DNA of 64,000 nt from Pontivivens insulae (GTDB taxonomy: Bacteria; Pseudomonadota; Alphaproteobacteria; Rhodobacterales; Rhodobacteraceae): positions 620,001 through 684,000 of the forward strand of contig NZ_OMKW01000003.1 of assembly GCF_900302495.1 (NCBI RefSeq), read 5' to 3'. Both the position numbers and the translations under genes were made by a program. The notes under the pieces are model-generated. The model was not told the DNA's origin and did no database searches. It worked only from the letters and a program-made list of their open reading frames with translations. Shown here one piece after another: positions 36,935 through 47,258 of the stretch. Numbering within the stretch: position 1 is the stretch's first letter; each line of letters opens with the position of its first letter.

Positions 36935-37783
36935 TTACTTCACGGCTCCGAGCGTGAGGCCTGCGATGAAGTGCTTCTGCATCAGGAAGAACATCAGCAC
37001 CGGTGGAAGGGCCGCGACAATCGAGCCCGCACTCATAAGGTGATACTGCGCCACAAACTGCGAGTTGAAGGAGGTAATGCCCGCCGTAACCGGCTGCGCA
37101 TCAGGCCCCTGGGTCAGCACGATCGCCCAGAAATAGTCGTTCCAGATGAATGTGAAGATCAGAACAGACAGCGCGGCAATCGCAGGACGCATCAGGGGCA
37201 GAACCACGAACCAGAAGATCCGCCACTCCGCGACCCCTTCGACACGGGCCGCTTCGATCAGTTCTTTGGGCAGCGCGCGGATGAAGTTGCGCATGAAGAG
37301 CGTACAGAACCCCGTCTGGAAGGCGATGTGGAACAACACCAGCCCCAGCTTCGTGTCGTAGAGACCTGCACTCACCGTCAGGTCGCGCACGGGCACCATC
37401 AGGATCTGGAATGGAACGAAGTTACCCGCAATGAACATGAAGAAGATCAGCAGGTTGCCATTGAAGCGATAGATGCCAAGGGCAAAGCCCGTCATACAGC
37501 TTAGCGCCACGGCACCGATGACGGTTGGAACCGTGATCAGGATCGAGTTCCACATGTAGCGGGGCATATCACTCTCAAAGAAGACCTTCCCGTAATTCGT
37601 GAACATCTCAAACGAGGACGGCAGCCCCCAATAGTTGCCTTGCGTGAAATCCGTCAGCGGACGCATGGAAAACATCATCACGGCGATCAGTGGCAGCAGC
37701 CACATCAACAGCGCGATGGGCAGCAGCGTCTGATAGGTGATCTGCGCGGAGCGCGGGCGTTTCTCGATAGGGGTCGGGAACAT
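36935..37783 (-). CDS. Carbohydrate ABC transporter permease (MalG type)
   Basis: The 282-residue inner membrane protein has six predicted helices. The binding-protein-dependent transport (EAA) loop is seen as E-A-A-R-V-E-G-V-A-E-W-R-I-F-W near residue 180. It matches the CUT1 MalG/UgpE group and pairs with the adjacent MalF-like protein. An AAAGGA site precedes the start. The operon points to galactosides as cargo. Confidence 0.92.
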   Translation of the reverse strand: MFPTPIEKRPRSAQITYQTLLPIALLMWLLPLIAVMMFSMRPLTDFTQGNYWGLPSSFEMFTNYGKVFFESDMPRYMWNSILITVPTVIGAVALSCMTGFALGIYRFNGNLLIFFMFIAGNFVPFQILMVPVRDLTVSAGLYDTKLGLVLFHIAFQTGFCTLFMRNFIRALPKELIEAARVEGVAEWRIFWFVVLPLMRPAIAALSVLIFTFIWNDYFWAIVLTQGPDAQPVTAGITSFNSQFVAQYHLMSAGSIVAALPPVLMFFLMQKHFIAGLTLGAVK

Positions 37784-37800
37784 GTCTCGTATCCTTTGCC

Positions 37801-38754
37801 TTAGTGCCGTGCTTCGCGCTCATCGCGCCACATGGAGTAGAGGAAGTAGCCAATGAAGACCAACATGATGAGGAAGAGGACCACCGCGATCGCAGAGCCG
37901 TAACCCATGCGGAACCCGTACTCGGAGAGCGCCTTTTCGAACATGTAGAAGCTCAGGACGCGGGTCGAACCGAACGGACCGCCATTGGTCATGATGGAAA
38001 TCAGATCGAAAGACCGCAGCGCGCCAATGATCGTCACAACAAATGCGATGAAAGTCGCGGGGCGAAGCTGCGGCAGGATCACATACCACAACATCTTATG
38101 ACCCTTGGCCCCATCGAGCCGCGCTGCCTCGATCTGCTCGGGATCAACTGCGTTCAGACCGGTGAGGTAGAGGATCATGGCATACGCCGTTTGCGGCCAC
38201 AAACCCGCTGCGATGATCGCATAGGTCGCGACATCGGGATCGCCCAGGAAGTTGACGCTCTCAAATCCGAAGAACTGCAAGATGACGTTCAGCAAGCCGA
38301 CATTTGGCAGGTAGAACCACGAAAAGACGAGGCCAACAACGACCTGCGAAATCACGAATGGGAAGAAGAACAAAGACTTATAGAGCCGGATGCCGACTAC
38401 CGTCTGGTTCAGGAACAGCGCAATGAACAATCCTGCCGGGATGGCCAGCAGATAGAGCAGCAGCCATTTCAGGTTGTTCCAAAGGGAAATCTCAAAGTTA
38501 CGGTCACCGACCAGCTCGGCATAGTTCTGCATGCCCACGAACTCGCCCTGCTCGGCAATGTCGCCAAGCCCATTCCACTCAAATAGCGAGACGTAGAAGC
38601 TCTGGAAGATCGGGATGATGACGTAGACCGAGAAAAACAGGATCCCCGGGATCAGGAACAGCCACGGCGTCACCGCGATTTCGTTGCGCTTATACCAACC
38701 CTTGGGGCGCTGAGAGCGCGGGGTGGCTACGGCTGGGGCGGTCACGTCTGTCAT
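37801..38754 (-). CDS. Sugar ABC transporter permease (MalF/UgpA type)
   Basis: The 317-residue protein has six helices after a 30-residue cytoplasmic tail. Its EAA loop is E-A-A-R-L-D-G-A-K-G-H-K-M-L-W near residue 215. It is the partner of the downstream MalG-like permease, 17 bp away. A 141-bp gap with two hairpins separates it from the upstream binding-protein gene, which probably lowers its expression relative to that gene. Confidence 0.92.
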   Translation of the reverse strand: MTDVTAPAVATPRSQRPKGWYKRNEIAVTPWLFLIPGILFFSVYVIIPIFQSFYVSLFEWNGLGDIAEQGEFVGMQNYAELVGDRNFEISLWNNLKWLLLYLLAIPAGLFIALFLNQTVVGIRLYKSLFFFPFVISQVVVGLVFSWFYLPNVGLLNVILQFFGFESVNFLGDPDVATYAIIAAGLWPQTAYAMILYLTGLNAVDPEQIEAARLDGAKGHKMLWYVILPQLRPATFIAFVVTIIGALRSFDLISIMTNGGPFGSTRVLSFYMFEKALSEYGFRMGYGSAIAVVLFLIMLVFIGYFLYSMWRDEREARH

Positions 38755-38785
38755 GGTCGAACCTTCGGCATGGAATGCGACGGAT

Positions 38786-38842
38786 GCAGGCGCAAATTGC
38801 CTGCCGGGTCAGGAGATGCGCCCACGCAGTGGTGGGCGCATC
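38786..38842 (-). other. Two stem-loops between the binding-protein and permease genes
   Basis: One perfect hairpin has 11-bp arms at 38815-38825 and 38832-38842 (GATGCGCCCAC) with a six-base loop. A second has 6-bp arms at 38786-38791 and 38799-38804. Neither is followed by a T-run on the minus strand. Such structures after binding-protein genes typically protect the upstream mRNA from 3' exonucleases. Confidence 0.65.
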
Positions 38843-38895
38843 CAATCCTTTGGTCGTCACGCGCAGGTCACGAATGGATCTGCGCGCGATAAGCC

Positions 38896-40155
38896 TTACT
38901 CGTACACACGCTCACGCGTTGCTTCGAGACGCTCCAGGATGTCGTCCAGGTTGTCCGGGAACACCATGAACTCCTGCAGACCTTCCATGCCGGCAGATGC
39001 CATTTCGGCCGGGAAGTCGCGATCGAAGAACTGTGCGATACCGCCGGATGCGTTCTGGGACAGCATCTCAAAGCCCTGCTGCAGGAACTCGTCATCGGCA
39101 ACCGAAGAGTTCGCGTTGACCGGCAGCTGACCCAGCGCGTCCGGACCGTTGATTTCGGTCTGAACTTCCGCAGAGGTCACGTACTGCAGGAATGCGCGTG
39201 CCGCGTCGACGTTCTGTGCACCGGAAGCGATGTGGAACGTGTCGGTCGGCGCGTCTTCGCCCATCGGCACATCCGCGATCATCGGGAACTGGTAGAAGTC
39301 GATCTGATCGTCGGTCAGGCCCGCTTCACGCAGGTGCGGAACGGCAAAGTTACCAATCAGGTACGCAGTTGCTTCACCATTGACCACGAAGGGCAGCGCT
39401 TCCTGCCAGGAGTAGGTCTGGTGATCCTCGATGAACGCGCCCATGTCGATCAAGGTGCGCCAGTTCGCAAACGTCTCACGCACGCGGTCGTCCATCCAGG
39501 ATGCCTGACCCGTCGCCAGTTCCATGTGGAAGTCGAAGCCATTTGTGCGCATGTTCAGATAGTCGAACCAGCCGCCAGCAGTCCAAAGGAACTTGGAGCC
39601 GATGGCATAGCACGCACGACCGGAGTCGACGATGACCTGGCAGTTCGCGATTTCCTGCTCAAATGTCTCGGGCTCTTCCAGGCCAAGCTCGTTGAAGATG
39701 TCTTCGCGGTAGTAGATGCCCCACTGGTAGTAGGTGTAGGGAACGCCCCACTGTGCGCCGTCGAGGGTCATTGCGCCCTGAACAGCTTCAAGGCCCGGCA
39801 GGTCGCCATTGGCGTACATGTCGGAAATGTCCATGAACAGGCCAGCGTCGACATAAGGACGCATGCGGTTTGCCGCATACCAGTTGATGACATCGGGCGG
39901 GTTCGCGGAGAGCGCGTTACGGATCTGAGACTTCCACGCCTCACGATCGACGATTTCCAGCTCCACCGTCAGGTTCGGATGCATCTCGTCAAAGTCGGCA
40001 GCAAGGCCTTCCATGGCAGCGCGGGGCGCAGGGTTGGACATGTCCGAAATGATTCGGAGCGTGCCTTCGAGGTTGCTGTGCCCATCAGCAAATGCGGTGC
40101 CGGCGAGCATCGTGCTGGCCGTCAGCGCAAGCATGGACTTCTTCAATATGGACAT
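38896..40155 (-). CDS. Extracellular sugar-binding protein of the galactoside ABC transporter
   Basis: The 419-residue protein has a signal peptide (cleavage expected after A-G-T-A-F-A, residue 23) and the family 1 solute-binding fold. Features include D-E-M-H-P-N-L-T-V-E near residue 60, aromatic-rich G-V-P-Y-T-Y-Y-Q-W-G-I-Y-Y near 138, and a late P-V-N-A-N-S segment. It delivers oligosaccharides to the MalF/MalG permeases. The start follows GGGAGGAA; an ATG eight codons upstream removes the clean signal peptide. It is the first gene of the ten-gene operon. Confidence 0.93.
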   Translation of the reverse strand: MSILKKSMLALTASTMLAGTAFADGHSNLEGTLRIISDMSNPAPRAAMEGLAADFDEMHPNLTVELEIVDREAWKSQIRNALSANPPDVINWYAANRMRPYVDAGLFMDISDMYANGDLPGLEAVQGAMTLDGAQWGVPYTYYQWGIYYREDIFNELGLEEPETFEQEIANCQVIVDSGRACYAIGSKFLWTAGGWFDYLNMRTNGFDFHMELATGQASWMDDRVRETFANWRTLIDMGAFIEDHQTYSWQEALPFVVNGEATAYLIGNFAVPHLREAGLTDDQIDFYQFPMIADVPMGEDAPTDTFHIASGAQNVDAARAFLQYVTSAEVQTEINGPDALGQLPVNANSSVADDEFLQQGFEMLSQNASGGIAQFFDRDFPAEMASAGMEGLQEFMVFPDNLDDILERLEATRERVYE

Positions 40156-40172
40156 TCGGTTCCTCCCGTTTT

Positions 40173-40210
40173 GTCTCAAATAGTGAAACTTGGTTTTGAT
40201 TATTGAAAAC
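40173..40210. promoter_or_regulatory. Twin palindromes, candidate IclR operators
   Basis: Two imperfect palindromes, GTCTCAAATAGTGAAAC (40173-40189) and GTTTTGATTATTGAAAAC (40193-40210), have centres about 20 bp apart, two helical turns. They lie between the divergent binding-protein gene and the IclR-family gene, close to the binding-protein start. Their shared GT(T/C)T(T/C) ... GAAAC arms suggest one dimer each. Binding is inferred. Confidence 0.5.
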
Positions 40211-40289
40211 TATGACGAGGCCTCGTAGGCTTGTCAACAATTCGACGCACCGGCTTCGCATCGGCGCGCATATTCGGGAGGAGACCGCC

Positions 40290-41075
40290 ATGGGCGTCTC
40301 TCATTCAGATGGAACAGTTGGCAAAGCGCTTGCCGTCCTCGATGTCGTCGCATCGTTTGGTCGCCCTGTGCGCTTTGCTGAAGTGCAGGCCGCAAGCGAC
40401 CTGCCCAAGGCCACGCTCTACCGTTTGATCCAGACCCTGACCAACCAGCATATGCTGGGCTTTGATGCGCAAAACCACACCTATCAGCCCGGAACGCGGC
40501 TGATGCGACTGGCCCATGCTGCTTGGCAGCAAGCGTCCCTCGCACCGATTGCACGGCCTCATCTGGACCGTTTGTCCGCACAACTGGGCCAGACGGTGCA
40601 CCTCGCCCAGCTGGACGGTGCCCAGGTTCTGTATCTCGACAAGCGCAACGCGACACGACCGATTGCGATGTTTTCAGATGCTGGAAAGATCGGGCCGGGC
40701 TATTGCACCGGCGTTGGCAAAGCGATGCTCGCGTTTCTGCCTGATGAAAAGCGTGCGCGCCTTCTGCAACAGCAATCCTACTACCCCCACACTGACGCGA
40801 CCCATCGGAACGCCGAATCGCTCGAAGGGGAACTGGCTGAAATCCGTCAGAACCGCCTATCCTTCGATCGCGAAGAACATGAACCGACGATCATCTGCGT
40901 CGCCGTGCCCATATTGGACAAGACAGACCACCCGCTCGGCGCAATCTCTGTCACCTCATCGACGTTGAGACACAGTCTGGACGATCTTGCGGGGCTCGCC
41001 CCGGCCCTCACCGAAGCTGCAACTGAAATCGCACAGGACGCCTCGGGGCTGCTCATGCCCTCCGAGACCACCTGA
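40290..41075 (+). CDS. IclR family transcriptional regulator
   Basis: The 261-residue protein has an N-terminal winged helix (V-G-K-A-L-A-V-L-D-V-V-A-S-F, with the recognition helix L-P-K-A-T-L-Y-R-L near residue 42) and the IclR effector domain from about 80, including G-x-G-Y-C-T-G-V-G-K-A-M-L-A-F near 145. The start at 40290 follows GGGAGGAG. It diverges from the galactoside operon and precedes the transporter ATPase by 16 bp, so it most likely controls both and senses a pathway sugar or sugar acid. Confidence 0.9.
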   Translation: MGVSHSDGTVGKALAVLDVVASFGRPVRFAEVQAASDLPKATLYRLIQTLTNQHMLGFDAQNHTYQPGTRLMRLAHAAWQQASLAPIARPHLDRLSAQLGQTVHLAQLDGAQVLYLDKRNATRPIAMFSDAGKIGPGYCTGVGKAMLAFLPDEKRARLLQQQSYYPHTDATHRNAESLEGELAEIRQNRLSFDREEHEPTIICVAVPILDKTDHPLGAISVTSSTLRHSLDDLAGLAPALTEAATEIAQDASGLLMPSETT

Positions 41076-41091
41076 CCTGAAGGAGACTGAA

Positions 41092-42150
41092 ATGCCAGGC
41101 GTTACGCTCAAAGACGTGATCAAGAAATATGGAGAGACCCAAGTCATCCATGGCGTGGATCTCGAAATCAACGAGGGTGAGTTCTGCGTCTTCGTCGGCC
41201 CCTCGGGCTGCGGCAAGTCCACGCTTCTGCGCATGATCGCAGGGCTGGAGGAAACCACCTCAGGGATCATCAACATTGCCGACAATGATGTCACCCATGA
41301 AGACCCGTCGCAGCGCGGTGTCGCGATGGTGTTCCAGACCTACGCGCTCTATCCGCATATGACGGTGGGTGAGAATATGGGCTTCGGCCTAAAAATGAAC
41401 GGCCACCCGAAGGCAGAGATTGACGCGAAGGTGAAGGAAGCCAGCCGCATCCTGAAACTGGACGAGTATCTCAACCGCAAGCCCAAGGCTCTGTCAGGCG
41501 GGCAGCGGCAACGCGTGGCAATCGGCCGCGCCATTGTTCGCGACCCAGACGTCTTCCTCTTTGATGAACCGCTTTCGAACCTCGATGCCGAATTGCGGGT
41601 CGAGATGCGCGTGGAGATCGCTCACCTCCACAAAGAGATCGGCGCGACAATGATCTACGTGACCCACGATCAGGTTGAGGCAATGACCCTCGCCGACAAG
41701 ATCGTCGTACTGCGCAAGGGTCATATCGAGCAAGTCGGCTCCCCCCTGCACCTCTACGATGATCCAGACAACAAATTCGTCGCGGGCTTCATTGGTTCAC
41801 CGGCCATGAACTTCGTGACCGGCACCATGACCGATGCAGGCGTGGAAGTTCCGGCACTCAGCCAGACGGTTCCGGTCACGCTGACCGACCGCCCGTCCAA
41901 CGGCACGCAAGTCACCCTGGGCGTCCGCCCGCAGGACATGATGGTCGTGGATGGCGGTAATCTGAGCGTTGATCTGGCCGAGCATCTGGGCGGTGTGTCC
42001 TACATCTACCTCGACGCCCCGTCCGGTGAACGGCTGGTCGTGGAAGCACGCGAGAACAATCGCCAAAGCCGCGGATCCAATGTCGGCGTGTCCTTTGATG
42101 CGACGAAATGCATGGTCTTCGACGCCAAGACAGAACAGCGCATCCGCTGA
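41092..42150 (+). CDS. Sugar ABC transporter ATP-binding protein (MalK/UgpC type)
   Basis: The 352-residue ATPase has Walker A G-P-S-G-C-G-K-S-T at 36-44, the signature L-S-G-G-Q-R-Q-R at 134-141, Walker B with D-E-P-L-S-N-L-D, and a C-terminal TOBE/OB regulatory domain from about 240. The CUT1 family features make it the energising subunit for the divergently encoded binding protein and permeases. The AAGGAG site fixes the start at 41092. Confidence 0.93.
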   Translation: MPGVTLKDVIKKYGETQVIHGVDLEINEGEFCVFVGPSGCGKSTLLRMIAGLEETTSGIINIADNDVTHEDPSQRGVAMVFQTYALYPHMTVGENMGFGLKMNGHPKAEIDAKVKEASRILKLDEYLNRKPKALSGGQRQRVAIGRAIVRDPDVFLFDEPLSNLDAELRVEMRVEIAHLHKEIGATMIYVTHDQVEAMTLADKIVVLRKGHIEQVGSPLHLYDDPDNKFVAGFIGSPAMNFVTGTMTDAGVEVPALSQTVPVTLTDRPSNGTQVTLGVRPQDMMVVDGGNLSVDLAEHLGGVSYIYLDAPSGERLVVEARENNRQSRGSNVGVSFDATKCMVFDAKTEQRIR

Positions 42151-42242
42151 TCCCTCCGACCGGGCTGATTCAGAAAATGCGGAACGATTTGAGATATCGG
42201 GTCGTTCTCTCTCTGAATTTAAGCACGTAAGGAGTTATGAAC

Positions 42243-42407
42243 ATGGAGTTCATTGTCGGCATTCTTCATCTGGTCCTCATCATCTGGGCCCTGCTGAAAA
42301 TCTTTGGGTCCGGCGCATCGACCGGCGCGAAAATTCTCTGGGCCCTTGGCGTGATCATCTTCCCGATCATCGGCTTCATCATCTGGTTCTTCGTCGGTCC
42401 CAAGTGA
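42243..42407 (+). CDS. PLDc_N domain microprotein, membrane
   Basis: This 54-residue protein is two hydrophobic helices (residues 3-21 and 31-51) joined by a short G-S-G-A-S-T-G-A-K turn, ending in F-F-V-G-P-K. The pattern W-x-L-x-x-I-F ... K-I-L-W-x-L-x-V-x-x-F-P-x-x-G-x-x-x-W matches the phospholipase D-nuclease N-terminal (PLDc_N) domain found in small membrane proteins of unknown function. The ATG at 42243 lies nine bases after AAGGAG; an in-frame ATG at 42237 is too close to it. A hairpin terminator follows. Confidence 0.8.
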   Translation: MEFIVGILHLVLIIWALLKIFGSGASTGAKILWALGVIIFPIIGFIIWFFVGPK

Positions 42408-42430
42408 TCCAGCATTCGACCGATTTATCG

Positions 42431-42460
42431 GGGCGCACATATTGTGAGGTATGTGCGCCC
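42431..42460 (+). terminator. Hairpin terminator of the PLDc_N gene
   Basis: GGGCGCACATA (from 42431) pairs perfectly over 11 bp with TATGTGCGCCC (ending 42460) around an eight-base loop, followed by TCTTTACGTTT. The T-tract is weak. Confidence 0.65.
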
Positions 42461-42610
42461 TCTTTACGTTTACTCGTCCACCTCCGCAGGAGGGCGACAC
42501 CCAATCAAGCGTAGAAGCCTGAACCTGCGCCCCGGACAACCCGCAAACTCATTCCGAGCGAAAAAGTCGGAAATAACTCTTGACCAATTTCGTCTGATTT
42601 GCGATCCGGT

Positions 42611-42631
42611 GTCTGACTAATTCAGTCGGAT
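42611..42631. promoter_or_regulatory. Imperfect palindrome before the iron-binding protein gene
   Basis: The segment starting GTCTGACTAATTCAGTCGGA is a near-palindrome (TCTGACT against AGTCGGA, six of seven pairs) ending 14 bp before the start codon. A related AGTCGGA occurs at 42565-42571. Iron-uptake genes of Rhodobacterales are often controlled by iron-responsive repressors binding short dyads here. I cannot assign the regulator. Confidence 0.4.
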
Positions 42632-42644
42632 AACGGAGCAACCA

Positions 42645-43649
42645 ATGCGTAACCTGATTCTGTCAACCGCCCTCGTCGCGCTCGCGGCCCCTGCATTTGC
42701 GCAGGAATTGAACCTCTATTCCTCTCGCCACTACGATACGGATGAGCGTCTCTACTCCGACTTTACCGAGGCGACTGGCATCGCAATCAACCGCATCGAC
42801 GGAAACGCGGACGAGCTGGTTGAGCGGATGGTGGCTGAGGGCGCCAACTCCCCGGCTGACGTTCTGCTGACAGTCGATGCCTCCCGCATCGCACGTGCCC
42901 AGGCGGCTGGCGTACTTCAATCCATCGACAGCGACGTTCTCGAAGCGGCAATCCCTGCTGAACTGCAGCATGCTGACAATCAGTGGTTCGGATTCTCGAC
43001 CCGCGCGCGCGTGTTCTTCTACGCCCCTGATCGCGTCGAAACACCGCCACAAACCTACGCAGATCTGGCAGACCCCGCATATGAAGACATGATCTGCATG
43101 CGCTCTGCCACCAACGTCTATTCCCAGACCCTGCTCGCCTCGATTATCGAGAATGAGGGTGAGGAAGCGGCCCGTGAATGGGCGACTGGCCTTCTCAACA
43201 ACCTCGCCCGTGACCCACAGGGCGGTGACACCGACCAGATCCGCGGCGTTGTCTCCGGCGAGTGCGACATCGCAATCTCGAACACTTACTACTTTGCCCG
43301 CGCGATCCGTAAGGATGTCGACGGCGTCTCCGGCAATATCGAGGATGTCGCATGGGTCTTCCCGAACCAGGGCGGCACCGGCGCACACGTGAACATCTCC
43401 GCAGGCGGTGTGGCCGCACATGCGCCGAACCGCGAGAACGCGATTGCCTTCTTGGAGTATCTGGCCAGCCCACAGGCGCAGCAATACTTCGCCAACGGCA
43501 ATGATGAGTATCCTGTCGTAGAGGGCACCCCGCTCAGCGCATCCGTGGCAGAGCTTGGCGACTTCGAGGCAGATACGGTCAGCCTCTCCGCCGTGGCCGA
43601 AAATGTCGCACTTGCCCAGCAGATCTACAACGAGACCGGTTGGGAATAA
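42645..43649 (+). CDS. Iron(III) ABC transporter substrate-binding protein (FbpA/FutA type)
   Basis: The 334-residue periplasmic protein has a signal peptide (cleavage after A-P-A-F-A, residue 19), the N-terminal E-L-N-L-Y-S-S-R-H-Y strand typical of ferric-binding proteins, and the tandem tyrosines in I-S-N-T-Y-Y-F-A-R near residue 210 that bind Fe3+. ACGGAG precedes the start. A terminator follows, and the matching permease gene is convergent rather than downstream. Confidence 0.92.
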   Translation: MRNLILSTALVALAAPAFAQELNLYSSRHYDTDERLYSDFTEATGIAINRIDGNADELVERMVAEGANSPADVLLTVDASRIARAQAAGVLQSIDSDVLEAAIPAELQHADNQWFGFSTRARVFFYAPDRVETPPQTYADLADPAYEDMICMRSATNVYSQTLLASIIENEGEEAAREWATGLLNNLARDPQGGDTDQIRGVVSGECDIAISNTYYFARAIRKDVDGVSGNIEDVAWVFPNQGGTGAHVNISAGGVAAHAPNRENAIAFLEYLASPQAQQYFANGNDEYPVVEGTPLSASVAELGDFEADTVSLSAVAENVALAQQIYNETGWE

Positions 43650-43678
43650 GCGCTCCCCCGCTTCCCCAGCCTGAACGG

Positions 43679-43712
43679 GCGCGGCACTCCTCCCCGGGTG
43701 CCGCGCTTTTTT
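43679..43712 (+). terminator. Intrinsic terminator after the iron-binding protein gene
   Basis: GCGCGGCAC (43679-43687) pairs perfectly with GTGCCGCGC (43698-43706) and is followed by TTTTTT. It ends the iron-binding protein transcript 30 bp after the stop codon. Confidence 0.92.
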
Positions 43713-43744
43713 GTGCGTGGATCATGGGTGAGTGGGGACGGGCG

Positions 43745-45415
43745 CTACTTCGCAGCCAGCGCCGCATCCGGGCGTGCTGCAGCCCGCGCGCGACTTGACC
43801 GATCAATCGAATGGCAGACCAGGATCACCGGCAACAATCCGCACGCCACAATCACGAGGCTGGGAACAGCGGCCTGTGACAACCGCTCATCCGACGCCAG
43901 GCGATGCGCCTGCACCGCAAGTGTGTCAAAGTTGAAGGGGCGCATGATCAGGGTCGCCGGCAATTCCTTCATCACATCGACAAACACGATCAGAAGTGCG
44001 GTCAGAACGGACCCTCGCAAAATCGGCAAGTGCACCTGCGCCAACAGCCGCAGCGGACCCCGCCCCAAGGTGCGGGTCACTGCATCCACATTTGGCGGCA
44101 CCTGCACCATCCCGCTATCAACGGCTGAAAGCGCGGCCGCCATGAAGCGCGCGGCGTAAGCCAGCACCAGCAACCAGATGGAGCCAGTGAACAAAAGGCC
44201 CGTATCAATGCCGAACCGCCCCTCCATGAAAGCGTCGATCCGGTTGTCGAGCACAGCAAATGGCACCAACAATCCGACAGCAATCACTCCGCCCGGAACC
44301 GCGTAGCCCAATGTCGCGATCAGCTTGATCGTATCGGAACGGCGTCCCGGATGCAGTCGCGCACGAAAGGCAATCATCAACGCGCCAAACGTGGTGACAA
44401 GCGCTGCAATGGTTGCAAGCGTGATCGAGTTTGCCATGAAGGCCCGGTAGCGCGGCGCCAACAGGCTCTGCCCCGATCCAATCGCCATTTCCGTCAAAAG
44501 AATGATAGGCAGGATAAATCCGATCAGTACGGGAAGCAGGCAAAAACCTGCGGCGACCCACCCCCAAACACCGCGCAGATGCTCGCTTTCCATACCAGCA
44601 AAGCCACGATTGCCGCCGCGCATATGGGCCTGCGCCTGCCCGCGTTGAATACGCTCGATTGCAGCGAGCAACAACGCAAAGCTCAGCAGACACAGCGCCA
44701 GTTGCGCCGCGGCTGCGCGATCACCCATCGAGAACCAGGCCTGATAAATCCCGGTCGAGAATGTTTGCACACCGAAATAGCTGACCGTGCCGTAGTCGGA
44801 GATGGTTTCCATCACCGTCAGTGCGACACCGCCCGCAATCGCGGGGCGCGCAATCGGCAGAGAGACGGTCAGAAAGGCCCGGATCGGCCCGCGCCCCAGC
44901 GTACGTGCGGCCAGATAGGCACTGACCGACTGTTGGCGAAAGGCCGCGCGCGCCAGCAAATACACATAAGGGTAAAGACACACGATCAGCATTACGGCAG
45001 CGCCGCCTGTCGAACGCACCTCGGGGAACCAGTAATCGCGCCGCCCCCAATCAAAGGTCTCACGCAGCAAAGTCTGCACAGGCCCGGGAAAGTCCAGGAA
45101 GTCGGTATAAGCGTAAGCCAGAACATAAGCGGGGAAGGCCAGCGGCAGCGCGAGCGCGATTTCGAGCCAGCGCACACCCGGGAACCGATAGAGCGTGACG
45201 AGCCAGGCCGCCCCCGTCCCGACCACGGCCGTCCCCATGGCAACCAACACCACCAGCAACAGCGTTGTGCCAATATAGCGTGGTAGCACGGTGGCAGAGA
45301 GCATGTTCCACGTCGCCAGATCCCCGGCGAGGGCGGCAAACACCGCCGCAATCATCGGGGCCACGCACAGCGCAGCCATCACCAAGGCCATCACATTGAG
45401 GATACGCCCGCCCAT
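43745..45415 (-). CDS. Iron(III) ABC transporter permease (FbpB type)
   Basis: The 556-residue inner membrane protein has about twelve helices in two permease halves, each with an EAA-like loop (A-A-R-T-L-G-R-G-P-I-R-A-F near residue 168; V-T-R-T-L-G-R-G-P-L-R-L-L near 448). This fused architecture is characteristic of FbpB/SfuB iron permeases. It is convergent with the binding-protein gene. No ATPase of the FbpC type is found in the window, so the third subunit must be encoded elsewhere. Confidence 0.9.
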   Translation of the reverse strand: MGGRILNVMALVMAALCVAPMIAAVFAALAGDLATWNMLSATVLPRYIGTTLLLVVLVAMGTAVVGTGAAWLVTLYRFPGVRWLEIALALPLAFPAYVLAYAYTDFLDFPGPVQTLLRETFDWGRRDYWFPEVRSTGGAAVMLIVCLYPYVYLLARAAFRQQSVSAYLAARTLGRGPIRAFLTVSLPIARPAIAGGVALTVMETISDYGTVSYFGVQTFSTGIYQAWFSMGDRAAAAQLALCLLSFALLLAAIERIQRGQAQAHMRGGNRGFAGMESEHLRGVWGWVAAGFCLLPVLIGFILPIILLTEMAIGSGQSLLAPRYRAFMANSITLATIAALVTTFGALMIAFRARLHPGRRSDTIKLIATLGYAVPGGVIAVGLLVPFAVLDNRIDAFMEGRFGIDTGLLFTGSIWLLVLAYAARFMAAALSAVDSGMVQVPPNVDAVTRTLGRGPLRLLAQVHLPILRGSVLTALLIVFVDVMKELPATLIMRPFNFDTLAVQAHRLASDERLSQAAVPSLVIVACGLLPVILVCHSIDRSSRARAAARPDAALAAK

Positions 45416-45451
45416 ATGCTCCGCTTTCCCGACAGGATAACTCGGGCATAG

Positions 45452-47257
<1,806 letters not shown>

Positions 47258-47258
47258 G

